This document shows, one piece after another, positions 22,806-34,265 of a stretch of DNA of 64,000 bases. The stretch spans positions 10,231,001 to 10,295,000 of the forward strand of contig NC_132982.1 in assembly GCF_047496725.1 (NCBI RefSeq). The letters are read 5' to 3'. Below the pieces are notes generated by a model. That model did not search any database, was not told where the DNA came from, and saw nothing but the letters and a program-made list of their open reading frames with translations. This DNA comes from Anoplolepis gracilipes (Eukaryota > Arthropoda > Insecta > Hymenoptera > Formicidae). A program made the position numbers and the translations under genes. Position 1 is the first letter of the stretch. Each line of letters starts with the position of its first letter.

Positions 22806-24819
22806 CTTTTTATAGTTGCAGTATTGTTTTATTCAATTAGAAAATATCGGAAAGCAATCCACAATTTTCTCAAGTGAACGGTATTTCTTCTCTAAATATT
22901 ATGAGCAGCATTTTGCAAACAATTATGATTTACAATGAAATTCTTCCTTGTCTTTGCTAGTAATATTCTAATAAGTAATGTTGAGATGTTAGTTATATTC
23001 AAAATAAAATCTCTAGACCTCTTATCTAATTACTTAATTGAGTGAGATTGAATAAGATTAATCAACTGTTGATGCGTCTTATTGAAAAAAAAAAAAAGGA
23101 AAACAAAATTTGTATCGACTAAATAATCTGCAAGTAAGATGAAATTCCGGGGTATATATATTCTGTATGAAAATCGCAATCATTTTCATTTACTATTTTT
23201 ACTTTCGACCTTTACATTCTTCTCCAAAATCCATATCATCTAAATGTAAACCTTTCCTTTGAAGTATAGAGTTGTAAAAAAACTGAACCTTCTCGAAGCA
23301 TCTCGCCGGAACGCGCTCCATCGAATGCGATCATCCAACATTCAATTTCTTATGGATCTTCCTCTCCTTCCGCAACAGGGATAGCGATACGACACGGGGA
23401 AGGCCACGGAGGCCACGGAGGCCACGGAGGCCACTACTTGCGCAGGGTTGGGTGGGGCGCGCGAGTTGGGTTGGGTTAGTTATAATCTCTCGTCACTCCG
23501 CACAGTCGGGAGGCCGACGATCAGTACGGGCGCGACTCCCAGGTCGCATGGATCCGCTCGAGGATCTGCGCGGCTGATTGTGAGACGTTGACGACCGAAT
23601 CGGTAATGTTCTGACCTTCCTGACGAGAAAGAAGAAAAGAAAAAAAAAAAAAAAAAAAACGCGAGATTAAATCGTTGGCCATGACAAATATACTAAACGT
23701 CGTCGTACATAGAAAAATGTGCTCCGCGCGCAATAACGCCCTGTTAAACACATCGTTTCTCTCCTCCACTATATTACGGTTGCGTTCGCGCGTTGTGTGA
23801 AAATCGTATACCGATCCGGTGAATTGACGTCATGACGTCACCGGCTGGAAAACCGGCGACGATTGCCCAGAAGGCGCGCAGAAAGATCTCCTTACCGTGG
23901 TTCCGTCAGGGCTCGGCGACACCGCCGCACGCGACCCTCTCCAGACAACATACCATCGATACGCCAAGCTCGTTCCAGGCTCGACTTCTGCGCCGTCAAC
24001 CTTCCCTAACCCAGGTACTACCATATCCTTGTGATACCTGTCTGTCCTATACCTATATAAAACTAATCACCTCTCCCTCGCAAGTCGTAAGATTAGATCA
24101 TCTCTTTGTTTGCTTTATCCGTCAAATAGGTATTTTTTCTCTTTTTCGAAGAAATTGCAAAATTATTAAAATAAAAATTCTATTGTAGAAGAGAAATTAT
24201 AGATTAATCGATATAAATCACGCGGATCTTTTTGAAGCAAAGATTGCGGAAATATAGATGCGGGCTCGAAACGATTGACTCGAATTGACCGGAATTAACG
24301 CGAGTTATTTGCAAAAGAGCAAGAATAATTGAAATTCTGTGATATACATATGTCGAAGCGATAACGGTCTAATGTAATAATCTCTTTGGCGTGTCACCTT
24401 TCTTCTATTTTCTTTCTTTCCTTTCTTCAGTTTAGCGATTTGCGCGGTGTGGCGCGATACTTACGCGGCGCGAGCTGACGATACTATGAGGGAATTTGGC
24501 ACGTGGAAAATTCTATTTTGGATCGCGGAATGTACGAAAAGCGGGCGAACCATCGGACGGGACCATTCGCGGCCACGTCCGGCAAACAATTGCGCGTCTT
24601 TCGGGGCGATGAGGGACACACCACCACATTGCTGGTTAAACACGGTAAACGTACACATCCGCGATCCGCGATACAATATGTAATACACGCACACGCACGG
24701 TATTTATAGAAACGTCAAAGGACCGTCGTGTCGTGACATGGGTTATTTTCAAAACGCCGGAATCGTGCGTGCGATTTAAAAGCGTTGTAGAAGGGCGCGC
24801 GCAAAACAACGCACATACA

Positions 24820-24870
<51 letters not shown>

Positions 24871-27574
24871 TGTCTCTGTCTCTCTCTCTCTCCCTCTCTC
24901 TGTCTCTCTCTGTCTCTCTCGCTGACACTGATCTGCTGACGATCAGAATCATCGAGGCATCAGTAATCGAATCTCGCTCCGTCGATCCGCAAATTCAAAG
25001 ACAATCGGTCCTTCGCAGAGCGAGAGTGGTGAGAGTGGTTTCCCGAGACCGACCGAGAGGAGGAGGACTATCGTATCGACCCGGTCTACGCTTGCGTAAG
25101 CACGAGAGGGCAGCTCTTCTCTTCCTATTCGTTTTGCTTCCCTGCTTTCGGTACATCCCACCACCCTCTTTACGCTACTCCGCCCGCTATTACCCTACCC
25201 GTTGTCCTCCACCTTCACTCTTCCGCCGTTACTTTCACGCACGCGCGCACTTATAGACGCATCACACTTGACTAATTATCCGTTTCTATATTCGCCCCCG
25301 ATTTATCGGCTATAGTATATAATCTAACATGTATCGAGCGTGATTCGCCACTTCCGCAATGAGACAAATCTTTAATGTATATTTTTCAGACCGGAGTAGT
25401 CGAAATGACGTGGGTGGTAGCCGATCATATGGCGGCTCCGGGCTCGAGAGAACTCAGCGTGACGAAAGGGCAGCAGGTCGAGGTGCTGGAGAACGGCAGT
25501 AGCACCAGTACCACTCCTGGCGGGGTTTCCAATTCCGGTGAATGGACTCTGGTACGCTTACCGCTCACGCCAGGACAAGTCGAACCTCCCGTGGAGGGTC
25601 TGGTGCCCACCAGCGCTTTGAAACAACCACCGACCGCCTCCTGCAAAACTTCGCCGTCCAGAAAAGCGTCCACGCAACAACAACAACAACAACAACAGTC
25701 GCATCAGTATCATCATCATCATCAACAACAACAACAACAACAACAACAACAGTCGCATCATCATTCGTCGTATTATCAACAGCAGCAGCAAATCAATCAA
25801 GCAATCGTCCAAACACAACAGCAGCAACAACAACAGCAAACTGCCGTCACATCGTCGACTACAGCCAATACATTGTCGTCAAGCACCGCAGCCAGCATCG
25901 CACCGGCCACGCAGCAGACGGCGGCTTCATTGACGACTTCCCTATCAGCGGTCCTGTCGCCAATGTTATCAGAGGACGCAGGTGAATAGTGATGAAAAAA
26001 ATAGCCGCGGTTTCGTTTACGGTTAGGATATCATCAAGCGCTTTCTACTTGTTCCTATGTCATAATATACACTGTAAAACATCAAATTCGAGCGTATATC
26101 GTGACGTACGGAGAAGGGAAAAATTTACTTGTGATCACGTGGAAATCTGCAAGGAAATCGCGGTGAACCGCACAATGACGGCATCACTCGCGTCTTATCA
26201 ATTTTTTGATAAACGTAACAAATTGGAGCGTAATTTAAAATAGAAAATAATATCGCTTTTTTATAATTGATTAACAGAAACCACCGGAAGCGACGGTAGC
26301 GGGTCAACGACTAGTACAAATTCACCTGGTAACAAGAGACGAGGTTTCAGCGGGTAAGTACTTGATAAAAACTGCCTCGTCTAATTCTGTCTCTCTCTTA
26401 TCTCGAAATGTCATACGTGCAACGATAATCATGTATCGTGACGGGCACATTTCTGTTTATAGACGGAAGTGGCTCCCACCGCCTTTACGTAAACTTAGCC
26501 AAGGTAAAGTGGAGAAAACCAATACTGTGACAACCGTGTCAACGTCATCGTCTCCTTTGATTGGACCATCTTTGAAGAAAAGCAGCTCGGATAAACGCTT
26601 TAAATTACCAAGCGGCATTGAGCACAATCGGCCTGGCAAAACTGCGTTCGATGTCCAAGAGGGTGAAGGTATTAATAAGGAGGAGGGTGAGGAGCAACAT
26701 GAGGTTGACGTGGATGTGGACGTTACGTGTGAGAGCGACGACACGACGGCGGTGACAAGTTCGCAAGAGCAAAACGGTGGCGAGGATGCCGACGACGATT
26801 TGGAACTTCCTCCTCCAATGAAGCCTATAACAGAACCGATACTTGTTACAACCGCCAATGGTCCGTCAGGATCTACAATACCGAGTGAATTGCCTGGGAA
26901 ACGAGTAAGCGTTTAAATTATATTAAAATTCTTTCTCTCTCTCTCTCTCTCTCTCTTCTTTATCTTTCTCTTTAATTGTTTCTCTCGTTTGCAAGTTTTT
27001 TTTTTTATAATATATACATTTTTGTCGTTTTATTATTTCAATAGTCTGCTGAACGTTCGACGAAAATTCTCGATGGCGGCGCCACGACGGCCGATCTGTC
27101 GGAGATCGAGCAGATTGTAAAGGAGAGAATGGTAAGTTTGCTTATATACAGATACGAATCGGGCCTTGCACCAAGTACTATGCATATCATTAACAGGAGC
27201 AACACACAGAAAATCAGGAAAGGCACAGTCTTATGCGAACCCCTAACGGGAAATCGTTGAGCAACGAGGAAGAATATTGTAACGCGACCATTAATCCGAT
27301 CGTCGGCGAAGAATTAGATCCGGAGAGTACCGCAATCGCCAAACGGCAATTTGTTATTCGCGAGCTGGTGGACACCGAGAGAGACTACGTCAATGATTTG
27401 AAGCACATAGTCGAAGGTTATATGGCACTAATGCGAAATCCCGATTGTGAGATTCCTTTGCCGGAAAATTTACGCGGTGGAAAGGATAAGATGGTTTTCG
27501 GTAACGTAGAAGCCATCTACGAGTGGCATAGAGAGTGAGTCGCCTATTTAAATCTTTATTTATATAATTGGATT

Positions 27575-27606
<32 letters not shown>

Positions 27607-29767
27607 TAGAACATACATGTTTTATATCAACGTTTTCTGCTTTCAGTTTTTTTCTTAAAGCTTTGGAACGTTGTTTGGAACGTCCTGAAGAGCTCGGACC
27701 TCTCTTTAAACGTTATGAGCGCAAGTTGCACATGTACGTGGTTTATTGTCAAAATAAACCCGTTTCGGAATACATTGTGTCCGAATATATGGATACATAT
27801 TTTGAGGTAAAAAATCGTGCGATTAAGCTAAGACATAAAATATCAAACTATACATTTAAACCACAAGATGTATGTATTATAGGAACTTAGGCAAAAACTT
27901 GGGCACCGTTTGCAACTCTGCGACTTGCTGATCAAGCCCGTACAAAGGATTACAAAATATCAACTTCTTCTACGGGAGGCATTGCGCCTCACTGAACGAA
28001 CCCAAAGGTTATCGGAAATCGAAGGCCTCAGAGCGGCGGCTCATGTCATGCGAGTTATTCCTAAAGCTGCAAACGATATGATGGACGTTGGGAGATTACA
28101 GGGTTTCGACGTGAGTATCGCTCTCTTTCTCTCTCTCCCCCCCCCCTTCCCTCTACCTCCCTCCTTTTTTCTCTCTTTCTCTCTCTTTCTCTCTCGTTAG
28201 TTTTAACTAACGCAAAAGAACATTTACTATGTTTCTTAATTTTCTTCTAGGGAAAAATAACAGCACAAGGAAAGCTCTTACTGCACGGGCCGCTTTTAGT
28301 ATCAGAAATATCAAATGTATCGACGAAAGAAAGGGAATGGCAAGTCTTTCTTTTCGAGCAAAATATTATTTTTAGCGAAGCTGTCGGCAAAAAGACGCAA
28401 TTTACCAATCCTGCCTACATATACAAAGCACACATTCAGGTAAAATTACTAATTTCTTTATTATTATTCTCTATTATTTTTTTATTATTTTGGGTCATGC
28501 GAAAAAGGCAATATTGTTGCATCAATACATATTGAATCAATACAAACGCTGTACGTAGGTGAACAAAATGAGTCTCGAAGATTCAAATGACGATCCGGAA
28601 AAATTTGTCATCCGGTCGACGGATCCTCGAAAGCCCGGGCTAGGATTCTCTTGCAGCGTAGCGGAAGAAAGTAGCGGACCGCGCAGGCAGGAATGGGTAG
28701 ACACGATCACTGCCATCCTGCAAACTCAGCGCGACTTTCTCAAGGCGATACAGTCACCGATTGCCTACCAGAAGGAACTTACCAAAGATCCACTGTAAGC
28801 GTTTCTAAACTTGACACATAAAACTTACACACACTCTCTTTTAATATTCAATCTGTGAATATTCGTTCCGACATATTTTTGTATATTTTATATGAAAAGA
28901 GACACACACGAACTTACACACACATACATATTTACACATACACAAAAATGGCCATAAGAGTTAGATAATCGTCAGTCGTTTCCTATAAACGTCTCATCGC
29001 CTGCTTTCCTCTGCGCCCTTTGGCACAATTTCACCCATTTGACGAAAATTAAAAAGACTACTTTTTAGCGTATTTGAATATATTTTAGTGCCTGTAGATT
29101 ATTATTAATACCACATGCTAAAAAGTGTGCACGTATCCAGTCATTTTTCTCACATTCCTTTTCTGTGAGTTACCTTTACTTATCTGTGGTGATGATATCT
29201 TGCTTTTCTAGAATAACGGTTGAAAATATTCAACTATATATTTCCGTGTGGAAGCTTTATAAGAACGTCTATACGATGCTGTAAAAAAAAAAACTACTCT
29301 TCTACTCGATTAATAAGAAATAAAATACGGTTTATACATATACAAATACACACACACACACACGCGCGCGCGCAGCAACAGACAAACATATACAGAGGAG
29401 TATATGCAGGGTGTTACACAAAAGTGCTGCATTATTTTTTAATGACACATTATCAGACGGAAATAATTTCGCCTCAACAAAATACGAATGGACAGCGACA
29501 AAATTAAATTTTCCGTGTATTTACACGACACTTGATAGTTCTATCGAAAATTAGAAGTAGATGATGTATTGCCTCTAAAATTTATTGAAGATGGTTGTCA
29601 AAAAAAAAAAAAATAAATAAAAAAAAAATTAAAAAAAAAAAACAATGCAATACTTTTGGAATACAAATATATAAATATAATATATATCTTTTCATATTCG
29701 ATGACGTCTCGAAACGATTGTAGAATTCGACTATCGTTCTGTATCAGATATATATATACACACGAAA

Positions 29768-29799
<32 letters not shown>

Positions 29800-32700
29800 T
29801 TATATTTATATATATATATATATATACTTTAGTGTTTTAGATCATCGCGAGCATGCGAGAGTTGATAAACTCTTTTTATCGTTTAATGGATCAAAATCTA
29901 CTCATCTGTTCCTTAACGTGTACTATTTCCTCTAGACTTGACTATCCGAGTCTATCAGAGCCTATAAAATGTGTGCCGAGATCCGTTCCAATGCGCATGC
30001 ATTTTACGCATATATTGTATGCACGCACACAAATGGGGGTGTATTTTGTTGTTTACATATACATTTACATCTACACATGCGACTTGTAACGATACGAAAC
30101 AAACAAAAAAAACAAAAAAAAAAACACAAAACGCGCGCTACGAGTGCGATGTATTAATAACGTCGTAATAATATATGAAGATACGCAATATATTTATAAT
30201 AATTTTAATAACGTTTACAAAAGCAAGCGCGCGCTCGCGAGTCTGTGAACAACCTATGGCGTGACAGTATGCTATGTGTATATATTATATTAATTATGCG
30301 CGATACGATTGGAGAGTAGTCGAAAGCAAAGCTATATAATTGACCCGCGAATCATAAGAATTTTGTCTAGAATAAAAATTGTAAATTAATGATTGAGAGA
30401 TAGAGTGATTGTGATGTGGATATCCCTTACCCTACTATCTAATATACACGCCCAACTAACCAGAGCTTCTTTTCTTTATAATTTTATCAAGAACACAGTA
30501 CTGCGAGAAGCGCAAGTCCAGTAAGTGTGTGTATTTACCGCGATCACGACCAACCACTCACCCATCACCACCTACCTTATCGTCACGCGTTGCTATTAAG
30601 CACCCACCTCATCTATTCTTTGACACGTATGAAAGATTCAAGTTATCGATTATATCGATTCCTTCGTATTCTGGCTTATGCCGAGACTCGTTCCTTCCGA
30701 TCGCTGTAAAATTTTAATATTACAAGTCAAGCAGCAATTTGAACGAAGAGACGTTTTACCATTTAATCGGCGAGTGTCAAAGTGCACGAGTCTCGACGCG
30801 TAGTACTGTGTCTTGGATTTCATTTATGATTTGCTGGCGTGTAGCCGTGCCGTCATCACCACCACCACCACCAGCACCACCGCATCAGAACCTGTGATTC
30901 GAGCAACCGTATCGGTTCCTCCGACACTGATAGTTCCCGGGTCAACGAATCGAGACAAGAATAATGATCGAGTAAGGACGAATCAACAGCCAACGTTGCA
31001 GCGCTCTTATACCGGAGGATTGGATCACGCGCAACCACGTACACCCAGTCCGACAAAGAGTAGGCTAAACTTCTTGGAAGGATTTAAGAATACTTTACGC
31101 ACACGCTCGCCGGGTCGCAACAACTCCATTCCGGTGAGCCAATCCAGATTGTGGTCTTTGCCACTGGAGCTCTTTGGAGCTTTTATATGCATATGTTATC
31201 ATCTGTATCAATTTAGAATTCTTGATGATTGCAGCAAAGGGGCTCTCCTTCCTCTTCTTCCTCTTGATGCCTGTCGCTATCTACTGCTATCTATTGCATT
31301 ATCTTCTGTCGGTGCGATAAGTCATATTTTTGTTATTAAAAAAAAGAAAAAAAAAGAAAGAAAGAAAGAAAAGAATGCCACATGCAGTTACGTATCTCCT
31401 GATGTAATAAGATGGCTTGTCTTGTACGAAAAAGTGACGCGAAAAAAGAAAATACATATCTCTAGGAAGAATAACCACTAAGAAAATGAAAAGCTCTCGT
31501 CTTACTGTAAACTTTAGATTTCTTTACAAGCTTTTGTTACTGCTTCTCCAACTAACACATCTTCTTACTCACTATACATATATAATGTACTATTGTTTTT
31601 ACGATCGTCGTTTATACAAACATTATCGCTAGCACTCGGCCGAGTCGTCGCAATCAATACCGCCTCTGTAACTGCTATTGCTCTGCTGTACTACATTACC
31701 ACCGACCATCTGTCAAAACCGATGTCATTGCAACCGCCGTTATTTCTCCCTCTACCGGAACATGTACGACCGCTACTATTATTGCCGCTACTGTTGATGC
31801 ATTGCACGGTGCTGGAAATTCTTCCTGGGTCTTTCTGTCGCACATTCTCTGGGTGAATACAAAATTGCCAAAAGACAGACGCGACGCAAGTTGCATGAAA
31901 AGAAAAATAAACCTTTATCGACGCATGTGTCAAATATGTATAATAAGAGGACTCCTTTAGGTCGTTCCAGGTGCTCGCGTAAGATTAGCCGCGGATTGGG
32001 GAAAGTTACATGCCGGGGACGAGTTGATCGTCTCCCATCTCGATGGTCCAGGTCTAGTGGTATCTCCGATTAATACCAAGAATGAGCTGTGGATTCCGGC
32101 GAGTCTTATTTCGAACTCTGCAATCAGTCGAACGTGGTCATTTCGACCGCGAAAGGCAGTCGATCTTACGAAAAGCGATCACGCTGCCGATGAACCGACG
32201 ACGACGCCCGAGGAGAAGACGCCAGTTATCCTGAGCAATTCCATGTCGATTCGCGCGACCGCCGGAGAAGTCGTTAGACTGTCCGTCGAGACGCACATTG
32301 CGGACCGCAACAATCATGCGACCGTCACCTGGAGAAAGGAAGGCGAAGATCAGTCTATAAAAGAGAACGATCGGTACCAGTTTCAGCGGAGCATGGGCTT
32401 CGCGTACTTGCAAATTACCGGTTGCCGGACGTCGGACTCTGGTGTATATCATTGTCAAGTCAAATGCGAAACGGGCGACTCCTGCTCCACGAGAATATCT
32501 CTGTCTGTCATAGGTATATAGTTGAGCGTATTTTATATATATATATAAAACGTATATAGTAATAGTATATATTATTAACTAGTTTCATGTTTTATGTTTA
32601 CTTTTAGGCGGTAAGAGCAACACTTTGGCACGCGCCTTAGGATCTTCAAAAGTCGAAGTCGATTGGGACAAGCAAGAGATTGGTAACGCGTCGTGTAGCA

Positions 32701-34123
32701 TAGAATGTCGAACTTTACCTTTGCAACGATGGGTGCCGGTGTTAAAGCAGGTTAATGAGCCGCCCGTTGTGCTGGATGTGTCACCAGACGCTTCGTATAG
32801 CTTTCGTGTGATGAGCGACGACGGGAGGACAACTTCGCCGTCGAGCGTGGTGACGTTATCAAGATTAGATGCAGATAGCGGGGCGGAATGGGAATCCAAG
32901 CAATTCGTCGGTAGATATTTGGAATTGGACGAACTGGGTAACGGTAGATTCGGCATAGTTCGTCGCGCCAGAGACAAAGGCACCGGTCAAGAGGTGGCTC
33001 TGAAACAGATTCCGCGACACAAACAGTCGAGATTACTGACGCGGGCGGAATATGACGTGCTAGCCTCCACTCATCACGTCAACATCATCAGAGCGTTTGC
33101 CTTGTTTGAGAACGCACCTCGACCCGGTATAGACACTATCGTCCTGGAACTGTAAGTGTGTTTTGTTTTATTCGCGCGAGACGTTTCTCTCGATAATGTG
33201 CCGTTTTAAATCGCGCTTCTCCCTCTTCTTCGCAGGGTCAAAGGCCCGACGTTATTTGCATATCTGAGCGAAAAAACTGAATACACCGAAGCGACAGCGA
33301 CACGATACACCGGTCAATTGTTGTCCGCGCTGTGCTGGTTACACTGTCGCAGTCGAATGCACTTGGACGTGAAACCGGAGAATGTTCTCATCGATCAGGA
33401 GACGGATCAGGTGAAGGTGATAGATCTGGGAGAAGCGGTTAGGACTCCGATCGACGAGGTTGTACCGCCTCCTGCCGATCTGGAATTTGCCGCGCCAGAA
33501 TCGGTGTTAGGTAGACCGACCGGTCCTTACACTGACATGTGGGCCGTCGGAGTTTTCATTTACGTTCTGCTAAGGTATTTAAAACAAAAATTGCTCAAAT
33601 GTATTTTCTGATTCTTTTTTTATTATATCGCTATATATCATGAAAATGCTTTAGTGGTTTGTCACCTTTTCTGGACGATTCTATGGAAGAGACCACCGCC
33701 AATATACTCAAATGCGATTTCTGTTTTCCCGACGAATATTTCGAGATGATATCCAGCGACGCGAAGGAACTCCTCGGAACATTATTGCGTTTGCGTGGCG
33801 AGGACCGAGCAAATGCAGACTTTTGTCTTGGTTCGCCGTGGTTGAAGGTAATGAGCTTGAAATTTTTAGATATATATATATATATATAATTATTAATTTT
33901 GGATATATTCACACTCAAGTAATAATTTATGAACATCTTTCAAAAATCTATGAAATTATTTTATAATACAAAATAATTCTAAATGATGATGATTATCTAT
34001 TCTTTCTTTCATCAGATATCGACTGGTGCTACCATACTGTCCACTAGAATGGCCGCATTTATAGAACGTCGCGCGCACTGTCTTAAACTGCGTCAAGATC
34101 ATAATGACAGTTTTTATTCTTAA
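15408..34123 (+). CDS. trio: Trio/kalirin Rho guanine-nucleotide exchange factor, full length with kinase
   Basis: Trio activates Rac/RhoG and Rho GTPases at the membrane to steer axons and actin. Exons: 15408-15668, 15779-15892, 16027-16351, 16473-17131, one of 17315-17422 or 17824-17919, 18513-18691, 18758-18905, 19017-19208, 19416-21431, 21596-21787, 21909-22172, 22261-22617, 23871-24014, 25390-25981, 26278-26353, 26463-26904, 27045-27131, 27197-27534, 27647-27806, 27883-28110, 28251-28439, 28559-28794, 30845-31133, 31961-32513, 32608-33151, 33236-33574, 33655-33847, 34016-34123; about 3,100 residues, like human TRIO. Order: Sec14 domain, spectrin repeats, DH1 (from about 21180) with PH1 ending near 22460, SH3 (25390), poly-Gln, DH2 (27330-28110), PH2, a divergent SH3-like fold (31961), Ig (32230), FN3-like (32640) and kinase (32900 on). 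The ATG follows an in-frame TGA 15 bases upstream. Exon edges in the 30800-31960 linker are the least certain. Confidence 0.9.
17315..17422 (+). CDS. trio: trio alternative spectrin-repeat exon, version A
   Basis: A 108-bp phase-0 exon between a clean acceptor (ttaacag) and donor (gattat/gtacga). It encodes VYNTYQALLSGLGSMLQVCH and onward, which aligns with the exon at 17824 (VHSTSKKLLYQLDHLVQVCN). Reading on past the donor hits a stop, so it must be spliced. Skipping or including either exon alone keeps the frame; including both would insert a duplicated helix. The pair is best read as mutually exclusive, with B as the form I recognise from other Trio proteins. Confidence 0.65.
17824..17919 (+). 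CDS. trio: trio alternative spectrin-repeat exon, version B
   Basis: A 96-bp phase-0 exon after ttatttag with donor aaacat/gtacgt. It encodes VHSTSKKLLYQLDHLVQVCN followed by QPQGIDHVARKH, the canonical Trio sequence at this point. Its donor context (cat/gtacg) resembles that of version A (tat/gtacg), which supports a tandem duplication. Confidence 0.75.
21464..21507. repeat. (TA)n microsatellite in trio intron
   Basis: About 20 TA units directly after the donor of the large 2-kb exon. Confidence 0.9.
22771..22802. repeat. Poly-T tract in trio intron
   Basis: About 30 T residues after a short CT run. Confidence 0.9.
23390..23840 (+). promoter_or_regulatory. Candidate internal trio promoter with two abutting CRE palindromes
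   Basis: This GC-rich stretch in an otherwise AT-rich intron ends in TGACGTCATGACGTCA (23825-23840), two full 8-bp CREs end to end. An initiator-like TCAGTA lies at 23521. The ATG at 23832 overlaps the CRE pair. The stop at 23820-23822 is in frame with that ATG, and no AG acceptor lies between them, so the ATG can only be used in a first exon. The promoter role is inference. Confidence 0.5.
23402..23435. repeat. Tandem repeat, unit GGCCACGGA
   Basis: About four copies of a 9-bp GC-rich unit, at the start of the GC-rich stretch that leads into the internal trio first exon. Confidence 0.75.
23832..24014 (+). CDS. trio: trio internal first exon (short isoform) or internal exon from 23871
   Basis: From the ATG at 23832 the frame reads MTSPAGKPATIAQ and then KARRKISLPWFRQGSA, to a phase-0 donor (ACCCAG/gtacta). 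Joined to 25390 it would start a short protein with SH3, DH2, PH2 and the kinase tail, much like the mammalian kalirin form Duet/TRAD. The same exon can serve the long form by an internal acceptor, gattgcccag at 23870, which joins in phase to the exon ending at 22617. The split use is inference from frame and splice signals. Confidence 0.6.
24820..24920. repeat. (CT)n microsatellite
   Basis: About 100 bp of CT units with CC and TG interruptions, inside the trio intron before the SH3 exon. On the other strand it is (GA)n, which could bind GAGA-type factors; this is speculation. Confidence 0.9.
25674..25850 (+). repeat. trio: Poly-Gln/His coding repeat of trio
   Basis: CAA/CAG runs with interspersed CAT encode several Gln blocks separated by SHQYHHHH and SHHHSSYY. 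They follow the first SH3 domain immediately and are flanked by Ser/Thr/Ala-rich sequence, so they form a disordered linker before DH2. Codons are mixed CAA and CAG, but the longest blocks are nearly pure CAA. Confidence 0.9.
28795..30844 (+). other. trio intron after PH2
   Basis: A 2-kb intron between 28794 (phase 2) and 30845. It holds TA tracts (about 29767-29830) and A-rich runs. A possible micro-exon lies at 30491-30519, but its length does not keep the frame with the exons on either side. No other coding sequence supported. Confidence 0.5.
31235..31930 (+). other. trio: Possible alternative terminal exon of trio (kinase-less form)
   Basis: After an acceptor gattgcag the frame continued from the exon ending at 31133 reads QRGSPSSSSS and stops at TGA 31265-31267; no donor precedes the stop. 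AATAAA at 31906 would give a 3' end just before the next coding exon at 31961. If used, it would make a protein that ends after PH2, without the SH3-like, Ig and kinase parts, as in Drosophila Trio. Skipping it (31133 joined to 31961) keeps phase 0. Confidence 0.45.
31961..34123 (+). CDS. trio: trio tail: SH3-like, Ig, FN3-like and protein kinase domains
   Basis: This is the C-terminal part of the trio entry, set out because it is unusual for insects. The SH3-like fold reads ARVRLAADWGKLHAGDEL and LWIPASLI. The Ig domain has VTWRKEGED and DSGVYHCQVKC. The kinase has the glycine loop ELGNGRFGIV, the ATP-binding Lys in EVALKQI, a catalytic loop HLDVKPENVL (Arg of HRD changed to Leu, Asp kept), DLG in place of DFG, and APE. 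Human TRIO and kalirin carry a similar HLD and a changed DFG, so the substitutions do not themselves imply loss of activity. The protein ends HNDSFYS. Confidence 0.85.
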
Positions 34124-34217
34124 AACTAACAGTATGCAATATAAGAGCATGTTACTTAAAATACATGACACAACTTTATATATGTAAATAGCAGAATATA
34201 CTTGTAAATGTTTAACT

Positions 34218-34265
<48 letters not shown>

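Noticed and set aside
24447..25256. Several frames in the GC-rich trio intron
   Set aside because: GC-rich DNA lengthens chance frames; none has a domain or fits neighbouring exon phases.
30491..30519. Possible 29-bp micro-exon of trio between an AG and gtaagt
   Set aside because: Its length breaks the frame between 28794 and 30845 and the encoded residues are not known from Trio.
31593..31856. 87-codon hydrophobic frame in the trio linker
   Set aside because: Its phase does not fit the next exon at 31961 and it has no known domain; it more likely lies in an intron or an alternative 3' UTR.
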